Part shown: in pieces, positions 7,357 through 16,733 of the stretch
Layout of the letters: each line of letters begins with the position of its first letter
Numbering within the stretch: position 1 is the stretch's first letter
Source: RGIG4140 sp045655105
GTDB lineage: Bacteria; Pseudomonadota; Alphaproteobacteria; CAAHEQ01; UBA3637
NCBI GenBank assembly: GCA_045655105.1
Contig: JAZOOQ010000059.1
Span: 1 to 64,000 of the forward strand
Length of the DNA: 64,000 nucleotides
Reading direction: 5' to 3'
Translations under genes and position numbers: made by a program
Notes under the pieces: model-generated
The model's input: the letters and a program-made list of their open reading frames with translations, nothing else
Told to the model about the DNA's origin: nothing
Databases searched by the model: none

Positions 7357-8547
7357 ATGCGACATATCACATCTGTTCTCGGGTTGTTAAACCTATCCGT
7401 TTTCTTTAAAAGTCATTTGTTTTTATTGCCTGTTTTGTATTTGTTTTATACATCATGTGGCATCACTTTAGCTGATTTCTTTTTAATTCAGGGGATCAGT
7501 TCGTTGACTTGTTTATTGCTTGATGTGCCTATGGGGTATATTGCTGATCGTGTGAGCAAAAAAAAGATATTGATTTGTTCAAATCTGGTATTGGTTTTAA
7601 GGTTTTTGTTGCTTTATTTCTTTCCAACCAAAGAAATTATTTTCTTGGGTGAAATTTTATATGCCTTTGTGATCGTTTCTTTTGTTGGTACAGGGGATTC
7701 ATATATCTATGAATTTTTAAAAACTGAAAATAAAACAGTTGCCATGCTAAAAAGATATGGAAGGCTTTATTTTTGGATTTCAATTGGAACAAGTATTTCT
7801 TCCTTAACAGGTGCTTATATTTATGGGGAATTAGGGGCAAAAATGGTTATTTTGTTGACGCTTATTTTTACAAGTATTTCAACATTATTGCTCTTTTTTA
7901 TTCCAGATATTGATGTTAAACCAAATAAAAATTTGGCAACAATGCGTCAAAAATATCTTTCAATTTATTCTGAAATGCGTCAGGCCTTTAGAAGTAAAGA
8001 ATTTATAAATTTAGTTCTTTTTTCAGCCTTTTTAACCGCAGCATATCAAATTTTTATGTGGAGTATGCAACCAGCGATGAAATTGGCATTGGTGCCTGTA
8101 ACATTGTTTGGTGTGATTTTCTTTTTAAACCATATGGCACGGGCAAGTGGCAGTTATTTTGCGCATAAAATTTTGAAAAAATTTAACTTGATTAAACTTG
8201 GCTGGATTGTTTATGCTGGATTTGTTTTAAGCTTTTTAGCCATGATGGGTATTGGAGAAAAAACACCACTTGCTGTAACCATTGCAATCCTTATTTTTAT
8301 TTGTTTAATGATTTCATTGCAAGTCACTTGGCTTATCAGTGCTATTGCTCGCATTCATGAAATTTCAACGTCTAAAAACAGGGCATTTTCAGCCTCGGTT
8401 AATTCAATGGCTGGGCGTTTATTAACAGCTGTTTGCTTGATTTTATCTAAGTTTATTTTAGATGGAAATCCTTTAAGCGTGAACCTTTTTATCTTTTTGA
8501 TTTTATTCCTTCCATCTGCTTTCATTTTAAAAAAATGGAAAGTTTGA
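7357..8547 (+). CDS. Major facilitator superfamily transporter
   Basis: Integral membrane transporter of 396 aa with about 12 hydrophobic segments. The first loop has the MFS signature in the form DVPMGYIADRVSKKK (about residues 55-70, compare G-x3-D-R-x-G-R-K/R). A charged central loop at about 190-215 separates the two halves. The substrate cannot be read from sequence; a sugar, drug or metabolite exporter are all possible. AGGGGAG lies 8 nt before the ATG. It is divergent from the TraX-like gene, with about 100 bp between starts. The structured RNA and R-M operon follow. Confidence 0.85.
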   Translation: MRHITSVLGLLNLSVFFKSHLFLLPVLYLFYTSCGITLADFFLIQGISSLTCLLLDVPMGYIADRVSKKKILICSNLVLVLRFLLLYFFPTKEIIFLGEILYAFVIVSFVGTGDSYIYEFLKTENKTVAMLKRYGRLYFWISIGTSISSLTGAYIYGELGAKMVILLTLIFTSISTLLLFFIPDIDVKPNKNLATMRQKYLSIYSEMRQAFRSKEFINLVLFSAFLTAAYQIFMWSMQPAMKLALVPVTLFGVIFFLNHMARASGSYFAHKILKKFNLIKLGWIVYAGFVLSFLAMMGIGEKTPLAVTIAILIFICLMISLQVTWLISAIARIHEISTSKNRAFSASVNSMAGRLLTAVCLILSKFILDGNPLSVNLFIFLILFLPSAFILKKWKV

Positions 8548-8554
8548 TATTTTT

Positions 8555-8582
8555 TTGAACAAAAACAATAAAAAGCTATCAT
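8555..8582 (+). promoter_or_regulatory. Possible promoter for the structured RNA / R-M operon
   Basis: TTGAAC (8555-8560), a 16-nt spacer and TATCAT (8577-8582). Transcription would begin near 8590, just before the first hairpin of the RNA. A second TATATT-like box at about 8599 lacks a good -35 partner. Confidence 0.4.
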
Positions 8583-8612
8583 ATTATTTTTTTTTCTGTT
8601 ATATTTAGGTCA

Positions 8613-8880
8613 GATACCAATTTTTGGTATCTTGAGTGCCTTATTGGGTGCAAGAGGGCTTTGAACGGCTCATATACATCTCGGCACGGATGATGCCGAA
8701 AGGCTATATTGCTTTTTGCAGTAGGCTACATCACCTCGACTATGAATATGGTCGGGGAGCTTGTGGCGTATGTCCAAAAGCTTTATGACCGTCATTTTTG
8801 CGAATCATGGCTTGAAAGGCCACGAGAGTCATTTAGATGTATATGATTGTTCAACTCTCCGACCACCTTATTTAAGGTGG
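8613..8880 (+). ncRNA. Structured leader RNA upstream of Type III mod, candidate new class (copy 1)
   Basis: A region of 268 nt, clearly richer in G+C than its surroundings, builds a dense set of helices. (1) A hairpin, 8613-8620/8624-8631. (2) A long-range stem of 8661-8666/8849-8854 plus 8671-8680/8836-8845, the latter 10 perfect pairs. (3) Inner hairpins 8681-8686/8694-8699, 8707-8712/8718-8723 and 8734-8743/8748-8757. (4) A stem 8760-8767/8819-8826. (5) An 11-bp alternative or pseudoknot pairing, 8749-8759/8855-8865. (6) A terminator-like hairpin, 8863-8870/8873-8880, followed by TTTTATCTTTTT and the mod ribosome-binding site. The same architecture recurs at 61919-62096. It is not tRNA, tmRNA, RNase P or SRP RNA by any motif I can see. 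It could act in cis on mod or be a separate RNA. Confidence 0.75.
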
Positions 8881-8910
8881 TTTTATCTTTTTGATATGAA
8901 GGAGAAGATC

Positions 8911-10806
8911 ATGGCCCAATCATTGATTGAGCTGCTGCCAAAAATAGTTGCAGAGGGAAAAAAAGAAGTTGAACGTATTTTTGAACGGTTAGAAAGTAAT
9001 AATAAGATATTGTTACAGACAAACGAATATGTTTTACCAATTGCAAAAAATAAAAATTTATTCACAGGTAATTATCAAGATATCAATGAAAATAACTGGT
9101 TTAATCGCCTTTGTTATGGCGATAATTTAATGGTTATGCAAGCCCTCTTAACAGGGGATAAATCAACAGGATTGCCCTCTATGCGTGGGAAGATAGACCT
9201 TATATACATTGATCCACCCTATGATTCAAAAGCAGATTATCGCACAAAAATAACTCTACCAAGTGCAGATATAGATTTAAAACCAACAGTTGTTGAGCAG
9301 TTTGCGTATGCTGATATGTGGAAGGATGGAACAGTTAGTTATTTAAAAAACCTATATCCAAGACTTTATTTGATGAGAGAACTTTTATCAGAAAAAGGTT
9401 CTATTTATATTCATGTGGATTGGCATGTTGGACATTACGTTAAAATTTTAATGGATGAAATATTTGGTAAAGATAATTTCGTAAATGAAATTATTTGGTA
9501 TTATAAAAACGCAAGTAGGGGAAAAAGGAAATTAGCTTGTTCTCATGATAATATTTTTTGGTATAAAAAATCTTCAGAGTACATTTTTAATTTGACTGAA
9601 ATTTTGGTCCCATTTGAAAGTGGAATGACAGAGTGGAGGTATAATCAGGGTGGACAAAAAAACAAAGAGATGCCTAAAGGAAAAACTCCAGATGATGTAT
9701 TTGAAAACCCAGACGATGAATTTGAAAATAATGTAGTAATCCTTCCATCTTTAAATGCTATGGCCAAAGAACGTGTTGATTATGCAACCCAAAAACCAGA
9801 AGCTTTATTAGAAAGAATAATCAAAGCATCCTCCAATGAAAATTCTATTGTTGCAGATTTTTATGCAGGCAGTGGAACAACAGGAGCAGTTGCTGAAAAA
9901 TTAGGTCGCCGTTGGATTATGTCCGATATTGGAAAGCCATCCAATATGATCATTCGGAAACGTTTGATTGACCAAGAAGCTAATCCATTTCTTTATCAAG
10001 CTGTTGGAGATTATCAAAAGGAAACATTTGCGACAACAAAAGAGTTTAAACGAGTTGGTGATTTATCACAAGTTGTGCTCAGTTTATTTGGAGCAACTCC
10101 ATTCTTTGATGAAGATATGCCAAAGAATTTGGGGCAGTTAAAGGACAGTAGAACTCTTGTTTATGTTGATAGTCCTAATAAAATGACGGGATTATCAACC
10201 CTTAAAAAAGCGCAAGAACTCAAAGAGACCTTTTTAGGCGGCTGGAATAAAGTTGTTGTTTTAGGGTGGAATTTTGTGTTTGACATTGCCGAAGTTATTA
10301 AACAATTTAATCCAAATCAGTTAGAAGTTTTGGTTATTCCCCCTGATTTACTTTCTCAATTGAGCAAAAACACAAGTTATAAAAAATTGATTGAAGGTGG
10401 AAAGGTTCGTTTTGCTTCTTTGCAATATCTAACAATTAAAGATCCAGTTATTAAAACAATTTCATGTGATATTGAAGAGGTACAAATTGAATTAGATAAT
10501 TATGTATTGCTATCTCCAGATGTTTTGCCATTGGATGAAAAAAATAAAGCCATTTTGCAAGAAGTCATTGCTAGAGAGCCATTGGCATTGATTGAGTATT
10601 GGAGTATTGACCCAGATTTTGATGGCATAACCTTTAGAAGTAAATGGCAAGATTATAGAGAAAACACATCCAATGATGGGGATGAATATAGAGTTTCTAC
10701 TTCTGCACAAATAACGGTTCCTAAATTAAAAGATAGAAAAAGGATGATTTGTGTTAAAGCTGTCGATGTTTTTGGTTTTGAAAGTGTTGTTGTAAAGGAG
10801 ATTTAA
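8911..10806 (+). CDS. mod: Type III restriction-modification system, Mod DNA adenine methyltransferase
   Basis: Modification and recognition subunit: it methylates adenine on one strand of the target and guides Res. The 631-aa protein has catalytic motif IV DPPY (101-104) before the SAM-binding motif FYAGSGTTG (317-325), the beta-class order of Type III Mod proteins. The variable target-recognition region lies between. The C-terminal part (about 470-631) is typical of the family. An open frame continues upstream to 8761, but it runs through the structured RNA. I choose ATG 8911 because AAGGAG lies 8 nt before it and the family-like sequence begins there. Res follows after 1 nt. No repeat tract suggesting phase variation is visible. 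Confidence 0.92.
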   Translation: MAQSLIELLPKIVAEGKKEVERIFERLESNNKILLQTNEYVLPIAKNKNLFTGNYQDINENNWFNRLCYGDNLMVMQALLTGDKSTGLPSMRGKIDLIYIDPPYDSKADYRTKITLPSADIDLKPTVVEQFAYADMWKDGTVSYLKNLYPRLYLMRELLSEKGSIYIHVDWHVGHYVKILMDEIFGKDNFVNEIIWYYKNASRGKRKLACSHDNIFWYKKSSEYIFNLTEILVPFESGMTEWRYNQGGQKNKEMPKGKTPDDVFENPDDEFENNVVILPSLNAMAKERVDYATQKPEALLERIIKASSNENSIVADFYAGSGTTGAVAEKLGRRWIMSDIGKPSNMIIRKRLIDQEANPFLYQAVGDYQKETFATTKEFKRVGDLSQVVLSLFGATPFFDEDMPKNLGQLKDSRTLVYVDSPNKMTGLSTLKKAQELKETFLGGWNKVVVLGWNFVFDIAEVIKQFNPNQLEVLVIPPDLLSQLSKNTSYKKLIEGGKVRFASLQYLTIKDPVIKTISCDIEEVQIELDNYVLLSPDVLPLDEKNKAILQEVIAREPLALIEYWSIDPDFDGITFRSKWQDYRENTSNDGDEYRVSTSAQITVPKLKDRKRMICVKAVDVFGFESVVVKEI

Positions 10807-10807
10807 A

Positions 10808-13714
10808 ATGCCAACATTGTTAAATACTGGAACAAGGGATATCCCTTTGCAATTTGCAAAACAATTAACAGATATGGTTAATCAAGAGTGGGAACAAGGT
10901 AGTTTTATAAACAAAGTAAGTCCGATCACACAAGATTTATTACGTTTTTGGTTTTCTCCTGCCTTTTGTGATGAAAGACGAATAAATTTTCATGAAGGCC
11001 AAAAACAGGCGATTTTAAATGCTATCTACTGCCATGAAATATTAAAAACAGAGTCTGTTTTTAATATGTATCAAGTTGCAAGTAGCAATATTATGGATGA
11101 TAAATTTTTAAATTCCATTCAAAAAGACAAATATTCCCATCCAAAATATTGTATTAAAATGGCAACAGGTACAGGTAAAACTTGGGTTATGAATGCCTTA
11201 TTCTTGTGGCAATATTTAAACGCAAAATATAATGAAAATAAAGAAAGTTGTTCTTTTACAAAGAATTTTCTGTTGGTTGCGCCAGGTTTGATTGTTTATG
11301 AACGATTACTTGATGCATTTTTAGGAAAAGAAGATGAAACGGGAATTCGTCATTTTGAAACCTCTGATTTAAAGAAAAATGAAGAAGTTTTTATTCCTGA
11401 GAAATATAGAGAAGCCGTATTTGGTTTTGTTCAAAATAATGTTGTTAAAAAAGAAGAAATTGGCAAAAAAATAACAGGTGAAGGAATTATTGCAATTACC
11501 AATTGGCATTTGCTCGCAGGAACAGAAGAAGAGATAGATGCTAACATTTCTCCGCTTAAAGATCCTTCATTAGTTATTAAGGATTTGCTGCCTATCACTC
11601 CAGGGGTAACGGCAGGTCATAGCTTAGAAACTCTTGATAATAAGTATTTAAGAGGGGGAGAATTAGATTATTTAAAATCGCTTAAAAATATCTGTGTTTT
11701 TAATGATGAAGCTCATCATATTCATGAGAATAAAATGGCAGGTATTATTTCGGAAGTGGAATGGCAAAAATCACTTAATTTTATTTCAGAAGGGAAAGAA
11801 ACAAGTTTTATCCAAATTGACTTTTCTGCAACGCCCTATAATACAACAGGTTCTGGACAAAAAAGAACAAAACATTATTTCCCACATATTATTGTAGATT
11901 ACACATTGAATTCAGCTATTCATGCTGGTTTAGTTAAAACCATCGCAATAGATAAACGAAAAGAAATAGCCTCTTTGTCTGATGAAGATTTAGAGTTTAA
12001 AGCGATACGAGATGGAAAATCAGTTGTAGGACTATCAGAAGGTCAAAGATTAATGCTTCGAGCAGGTTTATCTCGTTTGAAGTTATTAGAAGAGGAATTT
12101 GTAAAAGTAAATGAAACAAAATATCCAAAGATGCTGGTTATTTGCCAAGATACAAAGGTATCTCCTCTTGTTAAAGACTTTTTGATACAAGAGGGATTGC
12201 AAGAAAATGATGTGTTGCAAATTGATTCAGAGCAAAAGGCCTTAGTGAAATATGATGAGTGGAAGCAAATTAAACAAAATTTATTTAATATAGATAAAAA
12301 ATCATCTCCCAAAGTTGTTGTGTCTGTTTTAATGCTTAGAGAAGGATTTGATGTTAGTAATGTTTGTGTTATTGTTCCACTTAGATCATCTCAAGAACCT
12401 ATTTTGTTAGAACAAGTTATTGGGCGGGGACTAAGATTAATGTGGCGAGAAAGAGATTACGATGAAATAAAAGCAGAAAATCGTCACAAAATGTTAGATT
12501 TAAAACAAGAACCCAATGGATATTATGATATCTTACATATTGTTGAGCATCCAGCATTTATAGAGTTCTATGAAGATTTGGATAAAAATATGTTATTTGA
12601 AGAAATAGAACGACCAAATAGAGAAAGTATATTAGGTGATATTATTACAGTTAAATTAAAAGATCATTATAAGGATTATGATTTTTACATACCGTCAATT
12701 ATTAAAGATAGAGAAGAACTTTTGACTCCAAAAGAGCTAAATTCAGAGGATTTTCAATCCTTTCCATGGAAATTGGAACAATTACAAATAATGGTAAAAA
12801 ATAATGATGCAGAGACATTTGTTGCACAAGAAATGACTGTTAAAACAAGATTTGGAGAATATAAAGTCCATAGTGAAATTTTTAATGCCAAAAGTTATAA
12901 TGACTTTTTGTCCAAAATGATATTGGCTATTACTACTAATATTGCAAGGCTTTCATTGCATTCTAAAAAAGAATTTCCAACAATTCAAATAAATCAGGCT
13001 CCATTGGTTGCTGTTATAGATGAATATATTAGAACAAAATTATTTAACAAACCTTTTGATCCTATGGATGGTAATAATTGGCGTGTTTTAATGCTGGCAA
13101 AAATAGGGATTGTAGAACATATAATGAATCAAGTGAGCAAGGCTATATATGAATTGCAGAATAATATAAATATTGAAGAGGCTGAAATTGTTAAAAAACA
13201 TTTTTCAGATATATCATCTTTAAAAATGAGAGAAAATTTTTCATTAGATATTGCTAAATCAATTTATGAAAAAACATCATATCCATCCAATAAAGGTGAA
13301 TTTGAAAGAGATTTTCTTTTGTTTGCAGATGCGGATACCCAAGTTGAAAGATTGTTGAAAATAAATGAAAATTATCATTTGTTTGCTAATTTAAAATATA
13401 TTAGAACAGATGGTATGCTTTCTTCATATTATCCTGATTTTATTGTTAAAATAGGTGAAGATATCTTCCTTGTTGAAACGAAAGCGCAGAAAGATGTAAG
13501 CCAAGAAAATGTTATTCAAAAGCAAAAAGGTGCATTAGATTGGATAAAAAAGACAAATGAATTACCACTCGTTGATAGGATGAATTCTCTTTGGCATTAT
13601 GCAATTTTGGATGATAATACATTTTATATGATGAAAGATAAAGGAGCTTCTTTGAAAGATATGTTGTGTTTTTGCAAACTGAATAATGCTAAAATTTCGG
13701 GGAGATTATTTTAA
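10808..13714 (+). CDS. res: Type III restriction-modification system, Res endonuclease/helicase
   Basis: ATP-dependent restriction subunit of 968 aa that works with Mod to translocate from or signal between two unmethylated sites and cut DNA. The SF2 helicase core has Walker A ATGTGKT (119-125) and a DEAH box (300-303), followed by the second-lobe motif LEQVIGRGLR. The C-terminal nuclease has the PD-ExK residues D877, E890 and K892 (in YPDFIVK and LVETKAQ). All catalytic motifs appear intact, so the system is probably active. It is co-transcribed with mod (1-nt gap, AAGGAG before the ATG). No methyl-independent defence genes are seen next to it. Confidence 0.93.
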   Translation: MPTLLNTGTRDIPLQFAKQLTDMVNQEWEQGSFINKVSPITQDLLRFWFSPAFCDERRINFHEGQKQAILNAIYCHEILKTESVFNMYQVASSNIMDDKFLNSIQKDKYSHPKYCIKMATGTGKTWVMNALFLWQYLNAKYNENKESCSFTKNFLLVAPGLIVYERLLDAFLGKEDETGIRHFETSDLKKNEEVFIPEKYREAVFGFVQNNVVKKEEIGKKITGEGIIAITNWHLLAGTEEEIDANISPLKDPSLVIKDLLPITPGVTAGHSLETLDNKYLRGGELDYLKSLKNICVFNDEAHHIHENKMAGIISEVEWQKSLNFISEGKETSFIQIDFSATPYNTTGSGQKRTKHYFPHIIVDYTLNSAIHAGLVKTIAIDKRKEIASLSDEDLEFKAIRDGKSVVGLSEGQRLMLRAGLSRLKLLEEEFVKVNETKYPKMLVICQDTKVSPLVKDFLIQEGLQENDVLQIDSEQKALVKYDEWKQIKQNLFNIDKKSSPKVVVSVLMLREGFDVSNVCVIVPLRSSQEPILLEQVIGRGLRLMWRERDYDEIKAENRHKMLDLKQEPNGYYDILHIVEHPAFIEFYEDLDKNMLFEEIERPNRESILGDIITVKLKDHYKDYDFYIPSIIKDREELLTPKELNSEDFQSFPWKLEQLQIMVKNNDAETFVAQEMTVKTRFGEYKVHSEIFNAKSYNDFLSKMILAITTNIARLSLHSKKEFPTIQINQAPLVAVIDEYIRTKLFNKPFDPMDGNNWRVLMLAKIGIVEHIMNQVSKAIYELQNNINIEEAEIVKKHFSDISSLKMRENFSLDIAKSIYEKTSYPSNKGEFERDFLLFADADTQVERLLKINENYHLFANLKYIRTDGMLSSYYPDFIVKIGEDIFLVETKAQKDVSQENVIQKQKGALDWIKKTNELPLVDRMNSLWHYAILDDNTFYMMKDKGASLKDMLCFCKLNNAKISGRLF

Positions 13715-13733
13715 AAAATCATTGATTTTATTC

Positions 13734-13762
13734 TTGAAAAAAAATTTTTATTCGGGTAAGAT
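13734..13762 (+). promoter_or_regulatory. Promoter of the PBP1A gene
   Basis: TTGAAA (13734-13739), a 17-nt spacer and TAAGAT (13757-13762), 60 nt upstream of the mrcA start. It also marks the end of the R-M operon, for which no clear terminator hairpin is seen. Confidence 0.5.
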
Positions 13763-13821
13763 AAGCTGTTATAAAATAGCTTAAATTTTTGGTGCATAAA
13801 GATAATAAAAAAGGATAAATC

Positions 13822-16221
13822 ATGATGAGATTTCTTTCAATGTTGGTCAGCTTAGGTTTTTTTTGCTGTTTTATTGTTTTTATTATCGGTTTTGCTGTGA
13901 TGGTTCACTTTTCAGTTGGTTTACCAGATTATAAACAATTGGCTGATTATCGCCCGCTTGTTACCTCAAGACTTTATGCAAATGATGGGTCCTTGATGGC
14001 AGAATATGCAAATGAAAAAAGATCATTTGTTTCAATTGAAAGTATTCCTCCATTGGTGATCAGTGCTTTTATGGCGGCTGAAGATAAGAATTTTTATGAA
14101 CATGGTGGTATTGATTTTATGGGGCTTGCCCGCGCAATGATTATCAATGTTAAAAACATTGGAACAGGGCGCCGCCCAATGGGTGCTTCAACAATTACAC
14201 AGCAGGTGGCTAAGAACTTTTTGTTGACTTCAGAGCAATCTATTGAACGCAAAATTAAAGAAGCTTTATTGGCGCGCAAAATTGAAAAAACATACACAAA
14301 AGATCATATTTTAGAGCTTTATTTGAATGAAATTTATTTGGGGCAAGGTTCTTATGGTGTTGCCAGTGCGGCGCTTAATTATTTTGACAAGAATTTAAAA
14401 GATTTGAGTATTGCTGAATTGGCATATTTAGCGGCTCTTCCAAAAGCGCCAAATAATTATCATCCTGTTCGGAAAAAAGAACAAGCTATTGCAAGACGCA
14501 ATTGGGTTATTTCAAGAATGGTTGATGATGGGTATATTTCAGCTGAAGAAGGGGTGAAGGCACAAGAAGAAGATTTGGTTGTTGTTCAACGGCCTAAAAA
14601 TGCATTGCGCGTGAATGGATATTATGCTGAAGAAGTGCGCCGATTTATTGTGGATAAGTATGGCGAAGATGCGATGTATAATGGTGGTTTATTTATTCGC
14701 ACCAGTTTGGATCCTAAAATGCAAGCTGCTGCTGTGAAAGCTTTACAAGATGGGTTATTGAATTATGATAAGCGTCATGGTTGGAGAGGTGCAAAAGAAA
14801 AAATAGATGTTTCATTGCCTGATTTTAAAGAAACATTGGTTAATAAAGAAATTCCAGCTTATGTGCCAGAAGGGTGGCTTTATGCCGTTGTAACAAATGT
14901 TAAAGAAAAAGAAGCAGAAATTTATGTGTCAAATGGCAAAAATGGTAAAATTTTATTAACAACGTTAAAATGGGCTAGACGTGCACTTGAAAATGCAAAA
15001 ATTTCTTTAACACCGGTTCAAAAGACAGGAGATGTCTTATCAAAAGGAGATGTTGTTTTTGTGAGCCTTCAAAATGAAAAAGAAGGAACATATTATTTGC
15101 AACAAGTTCCAGAAGCAGAAGGGTCTTTAATTGCATTAGATCCACATACAGGCCGTGTTTTAGCAATGGTTGGTGGTTTTTCATTTTATCGCAATCAATT
15201 TAACCGTGGTATTCAAGCAAAACGGCAACCAGGTTCTTCATTTAAGCCATTTGTTTATTTAGCGGCGCTTGATTCAGGTTATACCCCATCAACATTGATT
15301 TTAGATGCACCAATTGTGATGCGTTTGCCAGATGGTAGCGTTTGGAAACCAAAAAATTATAGTAAAAAATTCTATGGCCCAACAACGCTTCGTGTGGGGC
15401 TTGAAAAATCAAGAAACTTAATGACCATTCGTTTGGCTCAAGCTATTGGGATGAAAAAAGTTTCTTCTTATGCAAGAAAATTTGGTATAGCTGATAACTT
15501 GCAAGAAGTTTTATCTTCAGCTCTTGGCGCGCATGAAACAACCTTAATGAAATTAACAACGGCTTATGGCGCCCTTGTAAATGGGGGTAGAAAAATTACG
15601 CCTAACTTGATCGACCGAATTCAAGATAGAGACGGGAACACGATTTATAAACATGATATGCGTCCTTGTCCTAATTGTGTGGGTGAATTAGCAAGCCCAA
15701 TGGAAAAACCAGAAATTATTGATGCGAAAGAGCAAATTCAAGATCCTGTAAGTGCTTATCAAATGGTTCATATTTTAACAGGGGTTGTTGAACGCGGAAC
15801 AGGGCGCGTTGCTAAAGCAGTTCGAAGAACATTAGGGGCAAAAAGTGGAACCAGTAATGATAGTTTTGATGCTTGGTTTATTGGCTTTTCTCCCGATTTA
15901 GTTGCTGGTGTTTGGGTTGGATTTGATAATCCGCAAACATTAGGAGCGAATGATACAGGTGGTGTTGTTGCTGGGCCAATTTTTAGAGACTTTATGAGCG
16001 AAGCTTTAAAAGATAAGCCAGATATTCCATTTCGAATTCCAAAAGGTGTTCGTCTTGTGAAAGTGAACCCAACAACTGGGAAACCACAACAAGAAGGTCA
16101 AGTGATTACAGAAGCATTTAAAACAACGGATGCCGATATGCCAAGCAGTAATGTTATTGGTGGTAAAGAAATGATTGAAGAAAAAGATGAATCTATGCCT
16201 GAATTAGGTGGATTGTATTAG
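13822..16221 (+). CDS. mrcA: Penicillin-binding protein 1A, bifunctional peptidoglycan synthase
   Basis: Inner-membrane class A PBP that polymerises lipid II and cross-links the glycan strands. The 799 aa comprise a short cytoplasmic start, a membrane anchor (about 8-31) and a GT51 glycosyltransferase domain with catalytic E87 in AAEDKNFYEHGG and the GASTITQQ motif (121-128). An OB-like linker follows, then the transpeptidase domain with S472-x-x-K475, S530-R-N532 and K674-S-G-T677. All active-site residues are present. ATG codons lie at 13822 and 13825 after AAGGA; the first is used here. It is followed by an unknown gene (9-nt gap) and prfB; a mrcA-prfB neighbourhood is common in alphaproteobacteria. 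Confidence 0.95.
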   Translation: MMRFLSMLVSLGFFCCFIVFIIGFAVMVHFSVGLPDYKQLADYRPLVTSRLYANDGSLMAEYANEKRSFVSIESIPPLVISAFMAAEDKNFYEHGGIDFMGLARAMIINVKNIGTGRRPMGASTITQQVAKNFLLTSEQSIERKIKEALLARKIEKTYTKDHILELYLNEIYLGQGSYGVASAALNYFDKNLKDLSIAELAYLAALPKAPNNYHPVRKKEQAIARRNWVISRMVDDGYISAEEGVKAQEEDLVVVQRPKNALRVNGYYAEEVRRFIVDKYGEDAMYNGGLFIRTSLDPKMQAAAVKALQDGLLNYDKRHGWRGAKEKIDVSLPDFKETLVNKEIPAYVPEGWLYAVVTNVKEKEAEIYVSNGKNGKILLTTLKWARRALENAKISLTPVQKTGDVLSKGDVVFVSLQNEKEGTYYLQQVPEAEGSLIALDPHTGRVLAMVGGFSFYRNQFNRGIQAKRQPGSSFKPFVYLAALDSGYTPSTLILDAPIVMRLPDGSVWKPKNYSKKFYGPTTLRVGLEKSRNLMTIRLAQAIGMKKVSSYARKFGIADNLQEVLSSALGAHETTLMKLTTAYGALVNGGRKITPNLIDRIQDRDGNTIYKHDMRPCPNCVGELASPMEKPEIIDAKEQIQDPVSAYQMVHILTGVVERGTGRVAKAVRRTLGAKSGTSNDSFDAWFIGFSPDLVAGVWVGFDNPQTLGANDTGGVVAGPIFRDFMSEALKDKPDIPFRIPKGVRLVKVNPTTGKPQQEGQVITEAFKTTDADMPSSNVIGGKEMIEEKDESMPELGGLY

Positions 16222-16229
16222 AGGTTAAA

Positions 16230-16706
16230 ATGGATAGAGATTTATTTAATTATATGCCGATTGATGAAAAGATAAAAAAAGCAAGAAGACTTTTGCGTTC
16301 TGCTCTTGTTTATGATCATGTTAAATTTTTGATGACTGGTAAAAAAAATATATATACTGTTTCTGATGCTTTAAAACCAAATGCAAAAAATGAGGAAGAT
16401 CGCAGAAATTTTGATCAAACAAGAGATATTGCCCATGTGTTGCAATCAGAATTTCCAGAACCAGATCGTTTAAGAAATTATAAAGAAATTTGTGCATCAG
16501 AAATTGGTGATATTGAATATTTATTAAAAGATAAAGAAGTTCGGATGCAAATTGTTAAAGATATTATGACTGAAGAACAAATGAATTTAAAACAAGATTA
16601 TTCGTTTTTCTTAAACAGTGTAAAAGCACGTGTTTGTGGATCAAAACCAATTCGAAAAATGAATACGTTAATGATTTCTCTTTTATCAAAAATAAGAGGA
16701 AGATAA
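16230..16706 (+). CDS. Hypothetical protein between mrcA and prfB, 158 aa
   Basis: Soluble, strongly charged, probably all-helical protein with no recognised domain, signal peptide or membrane segment. Notable stretches are KIKKARRLLRSALVYDH near the start, an acidic middle (KNEEDRRNFDQTRD) and a basic C-terminus ending KIRGR. GAGG lies shortly before the ATG and the gap from mrcA is 8 nt, so it is probably co-transcribed with it. It sits between a cell-wall synthase and release factor 2, but this does not reveal a role. Confidence 0.7.
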   Translation: MDRDLFNYMPIDEKIKKARRLLRSALVYDHVKFLMTGKKNIYTVSDALKPNAKNEEDRRNFDQTRDIAHVLQSEFPEPDRLRNYKEICASEIGDIEYLLKDKEVRMQIVKDIMTEEQMNLKQDYSFFLNSVKARVCGSKPIRKMNTLMISLLSKIRGR

Positions 16707-16733
16707 TTTAAGTGTGCTAAAAAAGGAGTTAAT

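Noticed and set aside
7257..7370. 38-residue N-terminal extension of the TraX-like protein
   Set aside because: It overlaps the start of the divergent MFS gene and has no TraX similarity. The start at 7256 fits the family.
8613..8880. Type III toxin-antitoxin RNA, retron RNA or CRISPR array
   Set aside because: There are no tandem repeats or spacers, no reverse transcriptase or ToxN-like gene follows, and the downstream gene is a clear methyltransferase.
8761..8910. N-terminal extension of Mod starting at TTG 8761
   Set aside because: It overlaps paired regions of the structured RNA, lacks a ribosome-binding site and is unlike Mod proteins. ATG 8911 has AAGGAG.
8911..13714. Phase-variable R-M system
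   Set aside because: No homopolymer or short tandem repeat long enough for slipped-strand switching is visible in mod or its leader.
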